The notes: a model not told the origin generated them from the letters alone. Counted from the stretch's first letter, positions 1-10,421 are shown. The stretch is DNA of 64,000 nucleotides from Pacificibacter marinus (GCF_900109555.1 NZ_FNZV01000001.1:558001-622000), one strand, 5' to 3'. Program-made: numbers and translations.

Positions 1-457
1 ATTGTAAAGTATGTTTCGATAAACCTGTTTTAGGGGCGATGGGATACAGCGATGTCAAAGCTTGCGCAAATGGCAGTGATAGGTTTTTCACTGCTGATTG
101 GGAAAAGCCCATTTGAGCAAAATAAGCTGGGTCTCCGACCACGACCACGGCGGGTGCTTTTGCACGGCGCGCATCATCCATACCGCGACGAACCAAGTCA
201 CGTCCAATACCTTTTCTGCGAGAATTAGACGACACCACAAGCACAGACAAAACCCACCAATCGGCAGGGTTGATCATTTTCGCGCAACACAAATATCCAA
301 CAATTTGATCTTCATCGAATGCGATCCGTTCCATCGCGACCATTTGTGTCTCGCGCAGATTTAAAACTGTACGGTACATTTGTGAACTGCCGCATTCACT
401 GTCCAAAAAAATAGACAGCGCAAGATTATCAGAGAGAGCGAGAGGGCGAAGATTCAT
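1..457 (-). CDS. GNAT-family N-acetyltransferase, 3' end cut by window edge
   Basis: Read leftward from an ATG at 457, the frame stays open for 152 codons to the window edge, so the C-terminus is missing. The translation carries the GNAT acetyl-CoA-binding signature: a hydrophobic strand (SVLVVSS, about residues 71-77) followed by RRKGIG at 80-85 (the R/Q-x-x-G-x-G loop that holds the pyrophosphate of acetyl-CoA), and a late GDPAYFAQMGF stretch at 108-118 typical of the last strands of small GNATs. The fold would transfer an acetyl group from acetyl-CoA to an amine; the substrate cannot be read from the sequence. It lies downstream of groEL on the same strand but behind a strong terminator, so it is probably a separate transcription unit. 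Confidence 0.8.
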   Translation of the reverse strand, partial: MNLRPLALSDNLALSIFLDSECGSSQMYRTVLNLRETQMVAMERIAFDEDQIVGYLCCAKMINPADWWVLSVLVVSSNSRRKGIGRDLVRRGMDDARRAKAPAVVVVGDPAYFAQMGFSQSAVKNLSLPFAQALTSLYPIAPKTGLSKHTLQ

Positions 458-583
458 ATATAAATTCCATCGACTAATTACCCTACTGATCCCGCTTTGC
501 AAAAACGCCACAAGACAAAATTCACCAAGATCGTGATTAACGAAAGATTAATGACGTGCAGGCTGAATTCTTATGCACATCCC

Positions 584-624
584 TTAAAAACGCAAAAACG
601 GGGGGCGCAATATGCACCCCCCGT
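584..624 (-). terminator. Rho-independent terminator of groESL
   Basis: A perfect 8-bp outer stem (598-605 with 617-624, ACGGGGGG/CCCCCCGT) encloses a further short stem. Read leftward it is followed by T-rich sequence at 584-597. It sits 30 bases past the groEL stop. Confidence 0.85.
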
Positions 625-653
625 CTAATAGTGTCAGTCAGATGACCGGCTGA

Positions 654-2321
<1,668 letters not shown>

Positions 2322-2384
2322 TTAAATGAGTGAAAGAGACATCTGCGCCATCAGCCCAAAGGCGTGGCGCGACGGGAAAATCGC

Positions 2385-2672
2385 TTAAGCGATGATACCC
2401 AAAATGTCGGATTCTTTCATGATGAGCAGCTCTTCGCCATCGACAGTGATTTCTGTACCGGACCATTTGCCGAACAGAACTTTGTCGCCAGCTGCGATAG
2501 ACGGTGCGATCAATTCGCCGCTGTCTTTGCGTGCACCTTCACCAACGGAAACAACGATAGCTTCTGCGGGTTTTTCTTTTGCGGAATCAGGAATAATCAA
2601 CCCGCCAGCAGTTTTTTCGTCGCTCTCAACGCGGCGAACAACCACGCGGTCATGAAGAGGTTTAAAGGCCAT
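2385..2672 (-). CDS. groES: Co-chaperonin GroES (10 kDa)
   Basis: Heptameric lid of the GroEL chamber. The chosen start ([12 protein letters not shown]) gives 95 residues, the usual length, and has AGGAG upstream at good spacing; the frame extends seven codons further but that would add a non-homologous leader. The mobile-loop region ([17 protein letters not shown]) and the end of the family (ESDILGII) are both present. It is first gene of the operon; promoter and CIRCE lie 68-130 bases upstream. Confidence 0.97.
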   Translation of the reverse strand: MAFKPLHDRVVVRRVESDEKTAGGLIIPDSAKEKPAEAIVVSVGEGARKDSGELIAPSIAAGDKVLFGKWSGTEITVDGEELLIMKESDILGIIA

Positions 2673-2739
2673 TTCGTACGGCTCCTTGCACAAAGTTTCA
2701 ATTTCGGTCTCTGCCTAAACGGCAAAGGTAAATGCATCG

Positions 2740-2766
2740 TTAGCACTCAAGGGTATCGAGTGATAA
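2740..2766 (-). promoter_or_regulatory. CIRCE operator (HrcA binding site)
   Basis: TTAGCACTC at 2740-2748, a 9-base spacer, then GAGTGATAA at 2758-2766. This is the CIRCE inverted repeat (TTAGCACTC-N9-GAGTGCTAA) with one mismatch in one arm. It lies just downstream of the -10 of the groES promoter, where HrcA bound there would block transcription under non-stress conditions. Confidence 0.93.
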
Positions 2767-2773
2767 CGATGAA

Positions 2774-2802
2774 TAGTTAGGGAGCGTGAGAGGCCAAGTC
2801 AA
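2774..2802 (-). promoter_or_regulatory. Sigma-70-type promoter of groESL
   Basis: On the minus strand TTGACT (2797-2802) and TAACTA (2774-2779) are separated by exactly 17 bases, and the CIRCE repeat begins 7 bases after the -10. Close match to the housekeeping consensus; no heat-shock sigma motif was evident. Confidence 0.75.
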
Positions 2803-2881
2803 CTGATTGGAGTAATTTTTTTCAATTGTTTGAGGTCAACGGACCAAAGCAAGCGGAAGCGCGCTGAAACCCCAATAAAAC

Positions 2882-3550
2882 TTAAGGGTTTTCACCCTTA
2901 GCGCCAAGTTCTGTTATGCCGTAAATTCCCTTGGAGACACGTTCAAACCACTGATAGTGATTGGCCGCCATAATAGCCCGTGCCCGCTCTACCCCTGTCG
3001 CCTTGGCCACTTCGCTGGCTTTTGATGCACCGTTTTCAAAGATGTAGCTGCGGCATTTTTCGGCATCTTGGCGATAGGATGTCACGCGTCCACCACCGGG
3101 TGTTCCACCAATATTGGGATCGCCGATCCGTGTGTCGAATTCTTTGAGCAAGACATCTTTGCGTTTGGTGTTTTTGCGCGGCTTAAACGGCTTTGGGTCA
3201 TTGTGAACCTGCACCGTGCCCTCATCTACATTCACCGACAGCACCCCAACCCCCAAACGTTTGCACAACGAAATGTTGCCTTTAAATGTTTTCCAAGCAG
3301 CCCTGCCCTTCCACCGCGGCACAGCGACATAGACTTGATCGGTGATGGATTGGCGTGCGATGGCTTGGTGCAGCAATATCAGCGAAAAGCCAGTTTTCAA
3401 CTCGATGATCACAGGCGGCGTATCATCTGGCGCATCGGGGTGCATCGCCATCACATCGGCGTCTTTGACTTCGGCTTTCACGACATAGCCCAGCGCCACG
3501 AAATGCGCTTTCACAGGGGGGTATAAATCTGTCTCAAGAATACGGGGCAT
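2882..3550 (-). CDS. DUF2161 protein, PD-(D/E)XK nuclease-like fold
   Basis: The 222-residue product starting MPRILETDLYPPVK matches the DUF2161 family, common in Rhodobacterales and Rhizobiales and assigned to the PD-(D/E)XK phosphodiesterase superfamily. The core residues can be seen: an N-terminal Glu, then DADVMAM, then IIELKTGFS about 15 residues later, which together resemble the D...ExK active site. The C-terminal third is a winged-helix-like segment (SKASEVAKATGVERARAIM). The frame extends 20 codons further upstream, but those residues do not resemble the family. The cellular role is unknown. It stands alone between groES and the divergent pyrophosphatase gene. Confidence 0.72.
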   Translation of the reverse strand: MPRILETDLYPPVKAHFVALGYVVKAEVKDADVMAMHPDAPDDTPPVIIELKTGFSLILLHQAIARQSITDQVYVAVPRWKGRAAWKTFKGNISLCKRLGVGVLSVNVDEGTVQVHNDPKPFKPRKNTKRKDVLLKEFDTRIGDPNIGGTPGGGRVTSYRQDAEKCRSYIFENGASKASEVAKATGVERARAIMAANHYQWFERVSKGIYGITELGAKGENP

Positions 3551-3677
3551 CTTGACGTGATACACATTTATCAAAGGGCGACCAAGAGCGCAGGTACACC
3601 AAACCGACAAAATGGTGACAAGCCATGCTGCACTGCCTATAAGAACGCAAAATCACCCTTTTGATGGATAGACTCAC

Positions 3678-4598
3678 ATGACAACGCTCGTATTTGGCCA
3701 CAAATCCCCTGATACAGACTCCACTGGTTCCCCGCTTATCTGGGCGTGGTATTTGTCTGAAATCAAAGACACACCTGCTAAGGCTGTTTTGCTTGGAGAA
3801 CCAAACACAGAAGCGGCTTTCGTGATTGAGAAATGGGGTTTCGAGAAACCTGAAATCATCACATCCGTTTCTGCTGGCCAAGACGTTGTCATCGTTGACA
3901 CCAACAACCCAGCAGAGTTGCCAGAGGCGATCAACGACGCAAACATCACCGCGATCATCGACCACCACAAACTCGTGGGCGGCTTGGAAACAAAAGGCCC
4001 AATTGATATCACAATCCGCCCGTTGGCTTGTACTGCGACAATCATGTTTGACCTGATGGGTGATGATGCGGCAAAAATGCCCGACAACATCAAAGGCGCT
4101 ATGTTGTCTTGCATCTTGTCCGACACGCTTGAATTCCGCTCACCAACCACGACAGACCATGACAAAGCTTTGGCCACCAAATTGGCGTCCGAGTTAAACA
4201 TCGATATGGCTGTTTATGCGGCGGAACTGTTTGAAGCAAAATCAGACGTATCCGAGTTTTCTGACGCTGAATTGATCCGTATGGATTCCAAAGAATTCAC
4301 AGTCGATGGCACTGCATTCCGCGTATCCGTTTTGGAAACAACCGCGCCGAAAATCGTGCTCGACCGCAAAGCCAGCTTGCTGACATCTATGGTTGATGTG
4401 GCCAAAGAAGACGGCGTGGATCACGTGCTGTTGTTCGTTGTCGATATCTTGAATGAAGAAGCCACATTGTTCATCCAAAACGACGCCGTGAAATCCGTGG
4501 CTGAAAAATCATTCGGCGCGACAGTGACCGGTGATGCGGTTGTTTTACCTGGCATCATGTCCCGCAAAAAACAAATCATCCCGAACCTTAAAGTCTAA
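3678..4598 (+). CDS. ppaC: Manganese-dependent inorganic pyrophosphatase (family II, DHH)
   Basis: Hydrolyses cytosolic pyrophosphate to phosphate, driving biosynthetic reactions. The 306 residues carry all family II metal-site motifs: HKSPDTDS at 8-15 (H8, D12, D14), D74 in VIVDTNNP, DHH at 95-97, D149 in LSDT, and the C-terminal SRKKQ at 295-299 that binds substrate (DHHA2 domain). Length equals that of Bacillus-type PpaC, with no regulatory CBS insert. Family II enzymes are scattered in Proteobacteria, so this one stands in for or supplements the usual family I Ppa. A strong terminator follows, so it is probably monocistronic. Confidence 0.95.
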   Translation: MTTLVFGHKSPDTDSTGSPLIWAWYLSEIKDTPAKAVLLGEPNTEAAFVIEKWGFEKPEIITSVSAGQDVVIVDTNNPAELPEAINDANITAIIDHHKLVGGLETKGPIDITIRPLACTATIMFDLMGDDAAKMPDNIKGAMLSCILSDTLEFRSPTTTDHDKALATKLASELNIDMAVYAAELFEAKSDVSEFSDAELIRMDSKEFTVDGTAFRVSVLETTAPKIVLDRKASLLTSMVDVAKEDGVDHVLLFVVDILNEEATLFIQNDAVKSVAEKSFGATVTGDAVVLPGIMSRKKQIIPNLKV

Positions 4599-4615
4599 TC
4601 GGTTCGGCATAGATC

Positions 4616-4648
4616 AAAAGGGCGCTCCATATCAGGGCGCCCTTTTTT
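4616..4648 (+). terminator. Rho-independent terminator of ppaC
   Basis: The arms AAAAGGGCGC (4616-4625) and GCGCCCTTTT (4637-4646) pair perfectly across an 11-base loop and run into six T residues. Confidence 0.9.
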
Positions 4649-4737
4649 GTGGCCACAACGCCAATCCAAAACCGCGTCTCTTTCCTTTTACACGCCCAGA
4701 CTATACCAAACACATACCTGCAATTTATGAGGCTGCC

Positions 4738-5613
4738 ATGACCCGTTTGATCCAATCCCTGTCCGAGATATCCACCAATTACGACGCTTTGTTCGTTGAT
4801 CTTTGGGGCTGCGTTCACAACGGAATCCAAGCCTTTCCCGAAGCGGTAAAAGCCCTGCAAGACTACCGCAAAGGCGGCGGTATCGTAATTTTGGTGACAA
4901 ACTCTCCACGCCCATGGAAAGCCGTCTCTGAGCAAATGCTCAGTTTTGGCGTACCCAAAGATGCCTATGATGCGATTGCCACCTCGGGCGATTCTGCGCG
5001 CACCGCGATGTATTTGGGTGCAGTTGGTCAAAAAGTGTACCACATCGGCACCCCAGAAGAGGTCGACGTGTTCTTTGCCCCAAGCGACATTTTGGACAAC
5101 GCGGTTGAAATCACAACAGTGCCGCTTGAAGAAGCAGACGGCATCGTATGCACAGGCCCGCGTCACGCCACAGCAGATGTCGATGTGCATCGTCCCGAAT
5201 TTTTATACGCCAAGCAAAAGGGCATGAAACTTCTCTGTGCTAACCCTGATATCGTTGTGGATCGTGGCGAGGTCCGCGAATGGTGTGCGGGTGCAGTTGC
5301 AGCGCTCTATTCCGAAATGGGCGGCGAAAGCCTGTACTTTGGCAAACCACATCCCCCCATCTATGACCTTGCACGCCGTCACCTTGCGCAGTTGGCAGAC
5401 ATTGAAGACTCAAAAATCATGTGTATCGGCGATGGTATCGGCACCGATGTTATGGGCGGCATTAGCGAAGGGTTGGACGTTTTGTTCATCACAGGCGGTT
5501 TGGCTGCCCATGAGTTTGGTGATGATCCCGAAACCCCAGACCCCACACGTTTGAAATCATGGCTTGCAGAGCAAAACCTTTCGCCAACAGCTGCGATTTC
5601 ATTATTGCGCTAA
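4738..5613 (+). CDS. HAD-superfamily class IIA phosphatase (TIGR01459 type)
   Basis: A 291-residue NagD-like HAD hydrolase. Motif I is VDLWGCVHNG near residues 20-29: the nucleophile Asp21 is present, but the usual second Asp is replaced by Trp. As I recall, this DxW form is characteristic of the TIGR01459 subfamily. Motif II is LVTNSPRP; the class II cap lies in the middle; motif IV is CIGDGIGTDVMGG near residue 230. The substrate is unknown. The start at 4738 was chosen because the protein then begins at the family N-terminus with GAGG upstream; the same frame is open further up, through the ppaC terminator, which cannot be coding. Confidence 0.85.
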   Translation: MTRLIQSLSEISTNYDALFVDLWGCVHNGIQAFPEAVKALQDYRKGGGIVILVTNSPRPWKAVSEQMLSFGVPKDAYDAIATSGDSARTAMYLGAVGQKVYHIGTPEEVDVFFAPSDILDNAVEITTVPLEEADGIVCTGPRHATADVDVHRPEFLYAKQKGMKLLCANPDIVVDRGEVREWCAGAVAALYSEMGGESLYFGKPHPPIYDLARRHLAQLADIEDSKIMCIGDGIGTDVMGGISEGLDVLFITGGLAAHEFGDDPETPDPTRLKSWLAEQNLSPTAAISLLR

Positions 5614-5657
5614 ACTCAAACATTTTCGATAGAAACTTAAATTCACAAAATATAAAT

Positions 5658-5695
5658 ATGGCGAAACAATCTTGCGCGCAGGATTGTTTCGCCAT
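5658..5695. repeat. Perfect 14-bp inverted repeat (strong intergenic hairpin)
   Basis: The arms 5658-5671 and 5682-5695 (ATGGCGAAACAATC and its exact complement) are separated by TTGCGCGCAG, which can extend the stem further. No T-run follows on the plus strand; on the minus strand A/T-rich sequence follows. It may be a transcript-stabilising or terminating hairpin for the HAD gene, or an operator for the MaoC gene 48 bases downstream. Confidence 0.8.
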
Positions 5696-5743
5696 CAACC
5701 TTGTGTTATGCTGCAACGCAACATGACCAAGGAATCGCATCAT

Positions 5744-6187
5744 ATGCTCGACAATTTTCCCCGTGGGACGATCTGTATCGAAGACATCGAATTCGGTATG
5801 ACGCGATCCTTACGTAAAGTGATCACCGACCGCGACATCGAACTGTTTGCCGAAGTGTCGACAGATAGAAATCCTGTGCACCTTGATGAATCCTACGCCC
5901 AAGACACCATTTTCCAAGGCAGAATTGCCCACGGCATGCTCACAGCGGGGCTGATTTCTGCCGTGATTGGAGAACAGCTTCCGGGGCATGGGACAGTTTA
6001 TCTAGGTCAAACGCTTAAATTCCTTGCACCTGTACGTCCTGGTGATTTGGTTTTAGCCGAAGTGACTGTGACCGACATCATCCACGCAAAACGCCGCGTT
6101 GCTCTTGAATGTAAGTGCACCGTAGGCGATACCGTTGTCCTAAAGGGCGACGCCATGGTGCTGGCGCCCAGTCGCAAATTTGATTGA
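5744..6187 (+). CDS. MaoC-like (R)-specific enoyl-CoA hydratase
   Basis: A hot-dog-fold hydratase of 147 residues. The hydratase-2 motif is clear: STDRNPVHLDESYA followed by GRIAHGML, which supplies the Asp/His catalytic pair and the oxyanion Gly. Such enzymes hydrate trans-2-enoyl-CoA to (R)-3-hydroxyacyl-CoA in fatty-acid or polyhydroxyalkanoate metabolism. The start at MLDNFPRG is preceded by AAGGA; an ATG seven codons earlier has no ribosome-binding site. It stands between the HAD gene and ribF, with ribF 29 bases downstream, so the two may be cotranscribed although no functional link is evident. Confidence 0.88.
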   Translation: MLDNFPRGTICIEDIEFGMTRSLRKVITDRDIELFAEVSTDRNPVHLDESYAQDTIFQGRIAHGMLTAGLISAVIGEQLPGHGTVYLGQTLKFLAPVRPGDLVLAEVTVTDIIHAKRRVALECKCTVGDTVVLKGDAMVLAPSRKFD

Positions 6188-6216
6188 CGCGCGGGGGCCC
6201 GCCCGCGAGGAGCCCC

Positions 6217-7143
6217 ATGAAAACGCACACTCACTGGACCAATACCCCTGACACTGCCCGTGGGGCAAGTGCCGCCATCGGCAACTTCGATGGCGTACAT
6301 CTGGGCCATTGCGCCGTGATCGACATCGCGCGCACACACGGACCGCTTGGCATTGTCACGTTTGAACCGCATCCACGGGAATATTTTGCCCCCCACGGCA
6401 AATCGTTTCGGCTGATGAACGCGGAATCCAAAAAGAACCGCCTTGCCAAAATCGGTGTTGAGCACCTGTTTCAACTGCCTTTTGACGCGGAACTGGCAGC
6501 AATGCCCCCCGAAGCGTTTGCCCGCACAGTGTTGAAAGACGGGCTTGGCCTCAGCCATGTCGTTGTCGGCGCTGATTTCTGCTTTGGCCAAGGGCGCGCA
6601 GGCACCGCCCAAGATCTTGTACGGTTTGGCAAAGAAATGGGGTTTGACGTGACCATCGCCCCGCTGTTGAAAACCGACGTCGGCATTTCATCATCTTCAG
6701 CCATTCGCGAAGCATTGGCCGATGGGCGGATGTCTCATGCAAAAGACATGCTGGGCCACTGGCATCGCATCGAGGGTGCAGTGAACCACGGAGATAAACG
6801 CGGGCGCGATCTGGGATTTCCAACCGCAAACATGTCTATCGATGGGCTGCATGCGCCGAAATTTGGCGTCTACGCTGTCTTGGTTGATGTGCTCACAGGC
6901 GACCACAAAGGCAGCTACCACGGCGCGGCGTCGCTTGGGGTTAAACCCACATTTGGCGCCAATGTGCCCTGCCTTGAAAGTTTCATTTTTGACTTTGATG
7001 GCAATCTTTACGATGAACATTTGTCTGTCGCGTTTGTCGAATTTCTACGCGGTGAAGAAAAGTTTTCGAACCTAGATGATCTCATCACCCAAATGCATGC
7101 GGATTGCGACAAAGCACGGCGTATTTTGGGTGCTTTGACATGA
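6217..7143 (+). CDS. ribF: Bifunctional riboflavin kinase / FAD synthetase
   Basis: Converts riboflavin to FMN and FMN to FAD. The 308 residues show both domains: the nucleotidyltransferase motif GNFDGVHLGH at 22-31 and ISSSAIR around 158-164 (adenylylation half), then the kinase motif NHGDKRGRDLGFPTAN at 190-205. GAGGAG lies ahead of the chosen ATG; the longer frame starts inside the preceding gene's end. The stop overlaps the start of the next gene (ATGA), which suggests translational coupling to the YcgN-like protein. Confidence 0.96.
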   Translation: MKTHTHWTNTPDTARGASAAIGNFDGVHLGHCAVIDIARTHGPLGIVTFEPHPREYFAPHGKSFRLMNAESKKNRLAKIGVEHLFQLPFDAELAAMPPEAFARTVLKDGLGLSHVVVGADFCFGQGRAGTAQDLVRFGKEMGFDVTIAPLLKTDVGISSSSAIREALADGRMSHAKDMLGHWHRIEGAVNHGDKRGRDLGFPTANMSIDGLHAPKFGVYAVLVDVLTGDHKGSYHGAASLGVKPTFGANVPCLESFIFDFDGNLYDEHLSVAFVEFLRGEEKFSNLDDLITQMHADCDKARRILGALT

Positions 7144-7589
7144 CCAAACGCGATAAGTTTTGGGAAACTGTTCCGCTCAAAAATATGAACGATGCGGAAT
7201 GGGAAGCGCTGTGCGATGGGTGCGGAAAATGCTGTCTCAACAAGATCGAAGACGAAGATTCAGGCGAGGTATTTTTGACCCGTGTGGCCTGTAGGCTGCT
7301 TGACGATCAAAGTTGCCAGTGCGGCCAATATGAAACCCGCAAAAGCCTTGTGCCCGAGTGTATCATTTTGCGACCCAGCACCATCGACAAACACATTTAT
7401 TGGATGCCGCAAACCTGCGCTTATCGATTGTTGCACCAAAACAAACCCTTACCCGAATGGCATCCGCTTTTGACGGGTGATCCACAAAGCGTTCATGCGG
7501 CAGGTGTTTCAGTTATGAACATGACCGTATCCGAACTCAACGTCGGCGAAGACGATTGGGAAGGCCATATCATCGAGGAACCTGTCTAA
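7140..7589 (+). CDS. YcgN/UPF0260 family cysteine-cluster protein
   Basis: A 149-residue member of the zinc/iron-chelating cysteine-rich family (YkgJ/YcgN). The N-terminal CDGCGKCC gives Cys25, 28, 31 and 32, followed by further Cys residues (VACRLL, CQCGQY, PECIIL, QTCAYR). The function is unknown; the Cys arrangement suggests metal binding. The start was set at the ATG overlapping the ribF stop by four bases, which removes a leader that is really the ribF C-terminus. It ends by sharing one base with the start of the threonine aldolase gene, making a tight three-gene unit ribF - ycgN-like - ltaE. Confidence 0.9.
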   Translation: MTKRDKFWETVPLKNMNDAEWEALCDGCGKCCLNKIEDEDSGEVFLTRVACRLLDDQSCQCGQYETRKSLVPECIILRPSTIDKHIYWMPQTCAYRLLHQNKPLPEWHPLLTGDPQSVHAAGVSVMNMTVSELNVGEDDWEGHIIEEPV

Positions 7590-8626
7590 TGTTTTTTGCC
7601 TCCGACAATACCTCTGGCGTGCATCCGAAAATCCTAGAAGCTTTGAGCCAAGCAAACGATGGCTTTGCGCCAGCATATGGTGCGGACAGCTACACAAGCG
7701 CCCTGCAAGAACGTCTGCGCGATATATTTGATGCGCCTGACGCGCGGATCTATCCGATGACATCAGGCACTGGGGCAAATGCGGCGCTTTTGGCAGCGAT
7801 GACCCCACCTTGGGGCGTGATCTATTGTCACAAAACAGCACATATTGAGATGGATGAACGCGGCGCTGCGGGCTTTTACGCTGGCGGAGCTAAACTGAAA
7901 GCGTTGCCATCGAAAGACAGTCGCATTGATCCCAATGCCCTGCGCGCTGAAATCATGGCCGATGCAAATGGGAACGACATTCACGCGATGCCACCGGCCG
8001 CTGTGTCGCTGACCAACATCACGGAATTTGGTGAGCTTTATTCCCCTGTTCAAATCGCAGAACTGGCCAATGTATCTGGCTTACCACTGCATTTTGATGG
8101 CGCGCGCTTTGCCAATGCCATAGCTGCAAGCAAGATCAGCCCTTGGGAAATGACCCGCGAATTGAGCACGCTGTCATTGGGGGCCACCAAAACCGGCGCG
8201 ATGGCAGCAGAGGCTGCGGTCTTATTTGATCCCGCGCTTGTGGAAGCCTTTGAAAGCCAACGGATGCGTGGAGGACACAACCTATCCAAAGCACGGTTCG
8301 TATCGGCCCAAATACTGGCATGGCTTGAGAATGATCTGTGGCTTGAATTGGCCACCCACGCCAATGCTATGGCAGCGCGTTTGGCTGCGGGTCTGGTCGA
8401 CTTAGGCGGCTCGCTCAGCTATAGCGTTGATGGCAATATGGTTTTTGCCACCCTGCCCCGCGCTATGCACGCACGGGCCAAGGCAAAAGGCGCAATTTAT
8501 CATTTATGGGGCACAGATACCGCCTTGATAGGTGATCCTGAAACCCCACAAATGGCGCGCTTTGTGGCAAGCTGGTCCACAACGCCAGCACATGTGGACG
8601 CTTTGTTGGCTGCTTTTGAACCCTAA
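7589..8626 (+). CDS. ltaE: Low-specificity L-threonine aldolase
   Basis: PLP enzyme (fold type I) splitting L-threonine or allo-threonine into glycine and acetaldehyde. In the 345 residues, SDNTSGVHP opens the protein as in the family, PMTSGTGAN at 56-64 binds the cofactor phosphate, HFDGAR carries the PLP-binding Asp170, and SLGATKTG contains the Schiff-base Lys201. The start codon shares its A with the upstream stop (TAATG). It is the last gene of the rightward unit and converges on the isomerase gene 15 bases downstream. Confidence 0.92.
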   Translation: MFFASDNTSGVHPKILEALSQANDGFAPAYGADSYTSALQERLRDIFDAPDARIYPMTSGTGANAALLAAMTPPWGVIYCHKTAHIEMDERGAAGFYAGGAKLKALPSKDSRIDPNALRAEIMADANGNDIHAMPPAAVSLTNITEFGELYSPVQIAELANVSGLPLHFDGARFANAIAASKISPWEMTRELSTLSLGATKTGAMAAEAAVLFDPALVEAFESQRMRGGHNLSKARFVSAQILAWLENDLWLELATHANAMAARLAAGLVDLGGSLSYSVDGNMVFATLPRAMHARAKAKGAIYHLWGTDTALIGDPETPQMARFVASWSTTPAHVDALLAAFEP

Positions 8627-8641
8627 GCAGAACGAGCGGTT

Positions 8642-9244
8642 CTAGAGCTTTCCTGCGAGGTGTAGATCAAGATCTTCTAAGCTGCTTTGCCCCCAAAATC
8701 GCTCGTCAGTATCGCGCACAATATAAAAGGGTGATCCGAACACCCCAGCCACAAAAGCGTCTTCTAGGTTGCGCGTGAAAGTTTCCGCGCCCTTAAGCAT
8801 CCCTGACATCGACAACATCGGATCAAAGCCAGCACCTTTCAGTGCCGCAGTGATCACCGCATCGTCGGCGATATCTTGGTCATCCACCCACATGGCGCGG
8901 TTGAGTCCCGCAATCAAAGCGGGCACATCACCACCACCAGCCTGCGCTGCGGCGATAATCGCATAAGATGCAGGGGCCGCATTCGTAGGCCAAAACTTAG
9001 CATTAAGCTTAAGCGGCAGACCTGTTTTTTTGGACAACCGCGTCAACTCTTGGGTGCGATAAACTTTGCGGCCCTCTGGTCGGTCTGCTGGTTTTTGAGC
9101 CCCAAGGCGATCAAACAGCGCACTGATATCATAAGGTTTGTAACTGATCGTTGCGCCGTGTGTGGCCGCAATTTTTTCCAATCGATCCCCTGCCATGTAG
9201 GCAAAACCCGAAAGTAGGGAAAAATAGTAATCTATATGAGCCAT
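8642..9244 (-). CDS. 2-hydroxychromene-2-carboxylate isomerase-like protein (DsbA/GST-kappa fold)
   Basis: The 200-residue thioredoxin-fold protein has family landmarks: IDYYFSLLSGFAYMAG at the N-terminus (the active-site Ser is probably Ser12), PTNAAPASYA in the middle, VFGSPFYIV before the C-terminal strand, and ERFWGQSSLEDL near the end. Relatives isomerise hydroxychromene-carboxylates in naphthalene breakdown using glutathione. Here there is no aromatic pathway nearby, so the true substrate is unknown; a general glutathione-linked role is possible. Ser-Gly replaces the more common Ser-Pro in the active-site turn. An AGGAGAG ribosome-binding site supports the start. Confidence 0.85.
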   Translation of the reverse strand: MAHIDYYFSLLSGFAYMAGDRLEKIAATHGATISYKPYDISALFDRLGAQKPADRPEGRKVYRTQELTRLSKKTGLPLKLNAKFWPTNAAPASYAIIAAAQAGGGDVPALIAGLNRAMWVDDQDIADDAVITAALKGAGFDPMLSMSGMLKGAETFTRNLEDAFVAGVFGSPFYIVRDTDERFWGQSSLEDLDLHLAGKL

Positions 9245-9354
9245 ATTGCATCTCTCCTGATGAGCGCTGTTTTCAAGACGGTAGCGGGATGGTAAGCGGT
9301 GTCAACATCACGATTCCATGACATTTGGCCAAATAACTGATCGGGAATGCTGCA

Positions 9355-10371
9355 ATGGCGTACACTTCTGAACCTAAATTAATCTCAGGCAATGCGAACA
9401 GACCGCTTGCCACTTCTGTCGCGCGGCGCCTTTCTATGCATCGCGGCATGAACGTACAACTGTGTGACGCACGCGTTGAGCGTTTCAACGATGGCGAGAT
9501 ATTCGTCGAAGTCTATGAGAACGTGCGCGGCGAAGACATGTTCATCATTCAGCCGACATCAAACCCCGCCAATGACAATTTGATGGAGCTTTTGATCATC
9601 ACCGATACGCTGCGCCGCTCGTCAGCGGGCCGCATCACGGCTGTGATCCCCTATTTTGGCTATGCACGCCAAGACCGCCGCACCAAAGCTCGCACACCTA
9701 TTTCAGCCAAGCTTGTTGCAAACATGATGGTCGAAGCTGGTATCGAACGCATTTTGACCATGGACTTGCACGCGACGCAGATCCAAGGCTTTTTCGACAT
9801 TCCCGTAGACAACCTCTACGCGTCTCCCGTGTTTGCGCTTGATATTAAGCATCACTTTAAAGACGGCTTAGAGGATGTAATGGTGGTGTCGCCTGATGTA
9901 GGCGGTGTGGCACGCGCGCGCGAGCTTGCAAAGCGTATCAACGCACCGTTGTCTATCGTCGACAAACGCCGTGAAAAAGCTGGCGAAATTGCTGAAATGA
10001 CAGTGATCGGTGATGTTAAAGGCAAAAAGTGTATCATCGTTGATGACCTTTGCGACACGGCTGGCACGCTGTGTAAGGCGGCAGAGAACTTGTTGGATCA
10101 TGGCGCTGAGGAAGTTCACGCATATATCACCCACGGAGTTCTGTCTGGTCCCGCTGTCGAGCGTGTGACCAACTCAGTGATGAAATCTTTGGTCATCACG
10201 GACACCATCGAGGCCTCAGATGCGGTGAAAAATTGCCCAAATATTCGCATCGTGCCAACAGCGCCATTGTTTGCGCAGGGCATTATCAACACTTGGAACG
10301 GCACATCTGTGTCATCTTTGTTTGAAAACGAAACTTTGGTGCCTTTGTATGAGGGCCTCTACCACCTGTAA
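9355..10371 (+). CDS. prs: Ribose-phosphate pyrophosphokinase (PRPP synthase)
   Basis: Makes 5-phosphoribosyl-1-diphosphate from ribose-5-phosphate and ATP, for purine, pyrimidine, histidine and NAD synthesis. The 338 residues contain the ATP-binding loop [17 protein letters not shown] at 103-119, catalytic His139 in [11 protein letters not shown], the flexible loop KRREKAG near 204-210, and the PRPP loop [11 protein letters not shown] at 229-239. It is slightly longer at the N-terminus than the enterobacterial enzyme, as is usual in this order. It is monocistronic, flanked by a convergent gene downstream and closed by a clear terminator. Confidence 0.97.
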   Translation: MAYTSEPKLISGNANRPLATSVARRLSMHRGMNVQLCDARVERFNDGEIFVEVYENVRGEDMFIIQPTSNPANDNLMELLIITDTLRRSSAGRITAVIPYFGYARQDRRTKARTPISAKLVANMMVEAGIERILTMDLHATQIQGFFDIPVDNLYASPVFALDIKHHFKDGLEDVMVVSPDVGGVARARELAKRINAPLSIVDKRREKAGEIAEMTVIGDVKGKKCIIVDDLCDTAGTLCKAAENLLDHGAEEVHAYITHGVLSGPAVERVTNSVMKSLVITDTIEASDAVKNCPNIRIVPTAPLFAQGIINTWNGTSVSSLFENETLVPLYEGLYHL

Positions 10372-10392
10372 GGTGACATAAGCCCGAGCCCC

Positions 10393-10421
10393 AAAGCGCA
10401 GCGCTCTCCGCTGCGCTTTTT
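10393..10421 (+). terminator. Rho-independent terminator of prs
   Basis: An 11-bp perfect stem (10393-10403 with 10409-10419), a CTCTC loop, then a run of T residues. Confidence 0.9.

Noticed and set aside
8627-8641. Terminator between ltaE and the isomerase gene
   Set aside because: Only a 5-bp stem (AGAAC/GTTCT) with no T-run; too weak to call.
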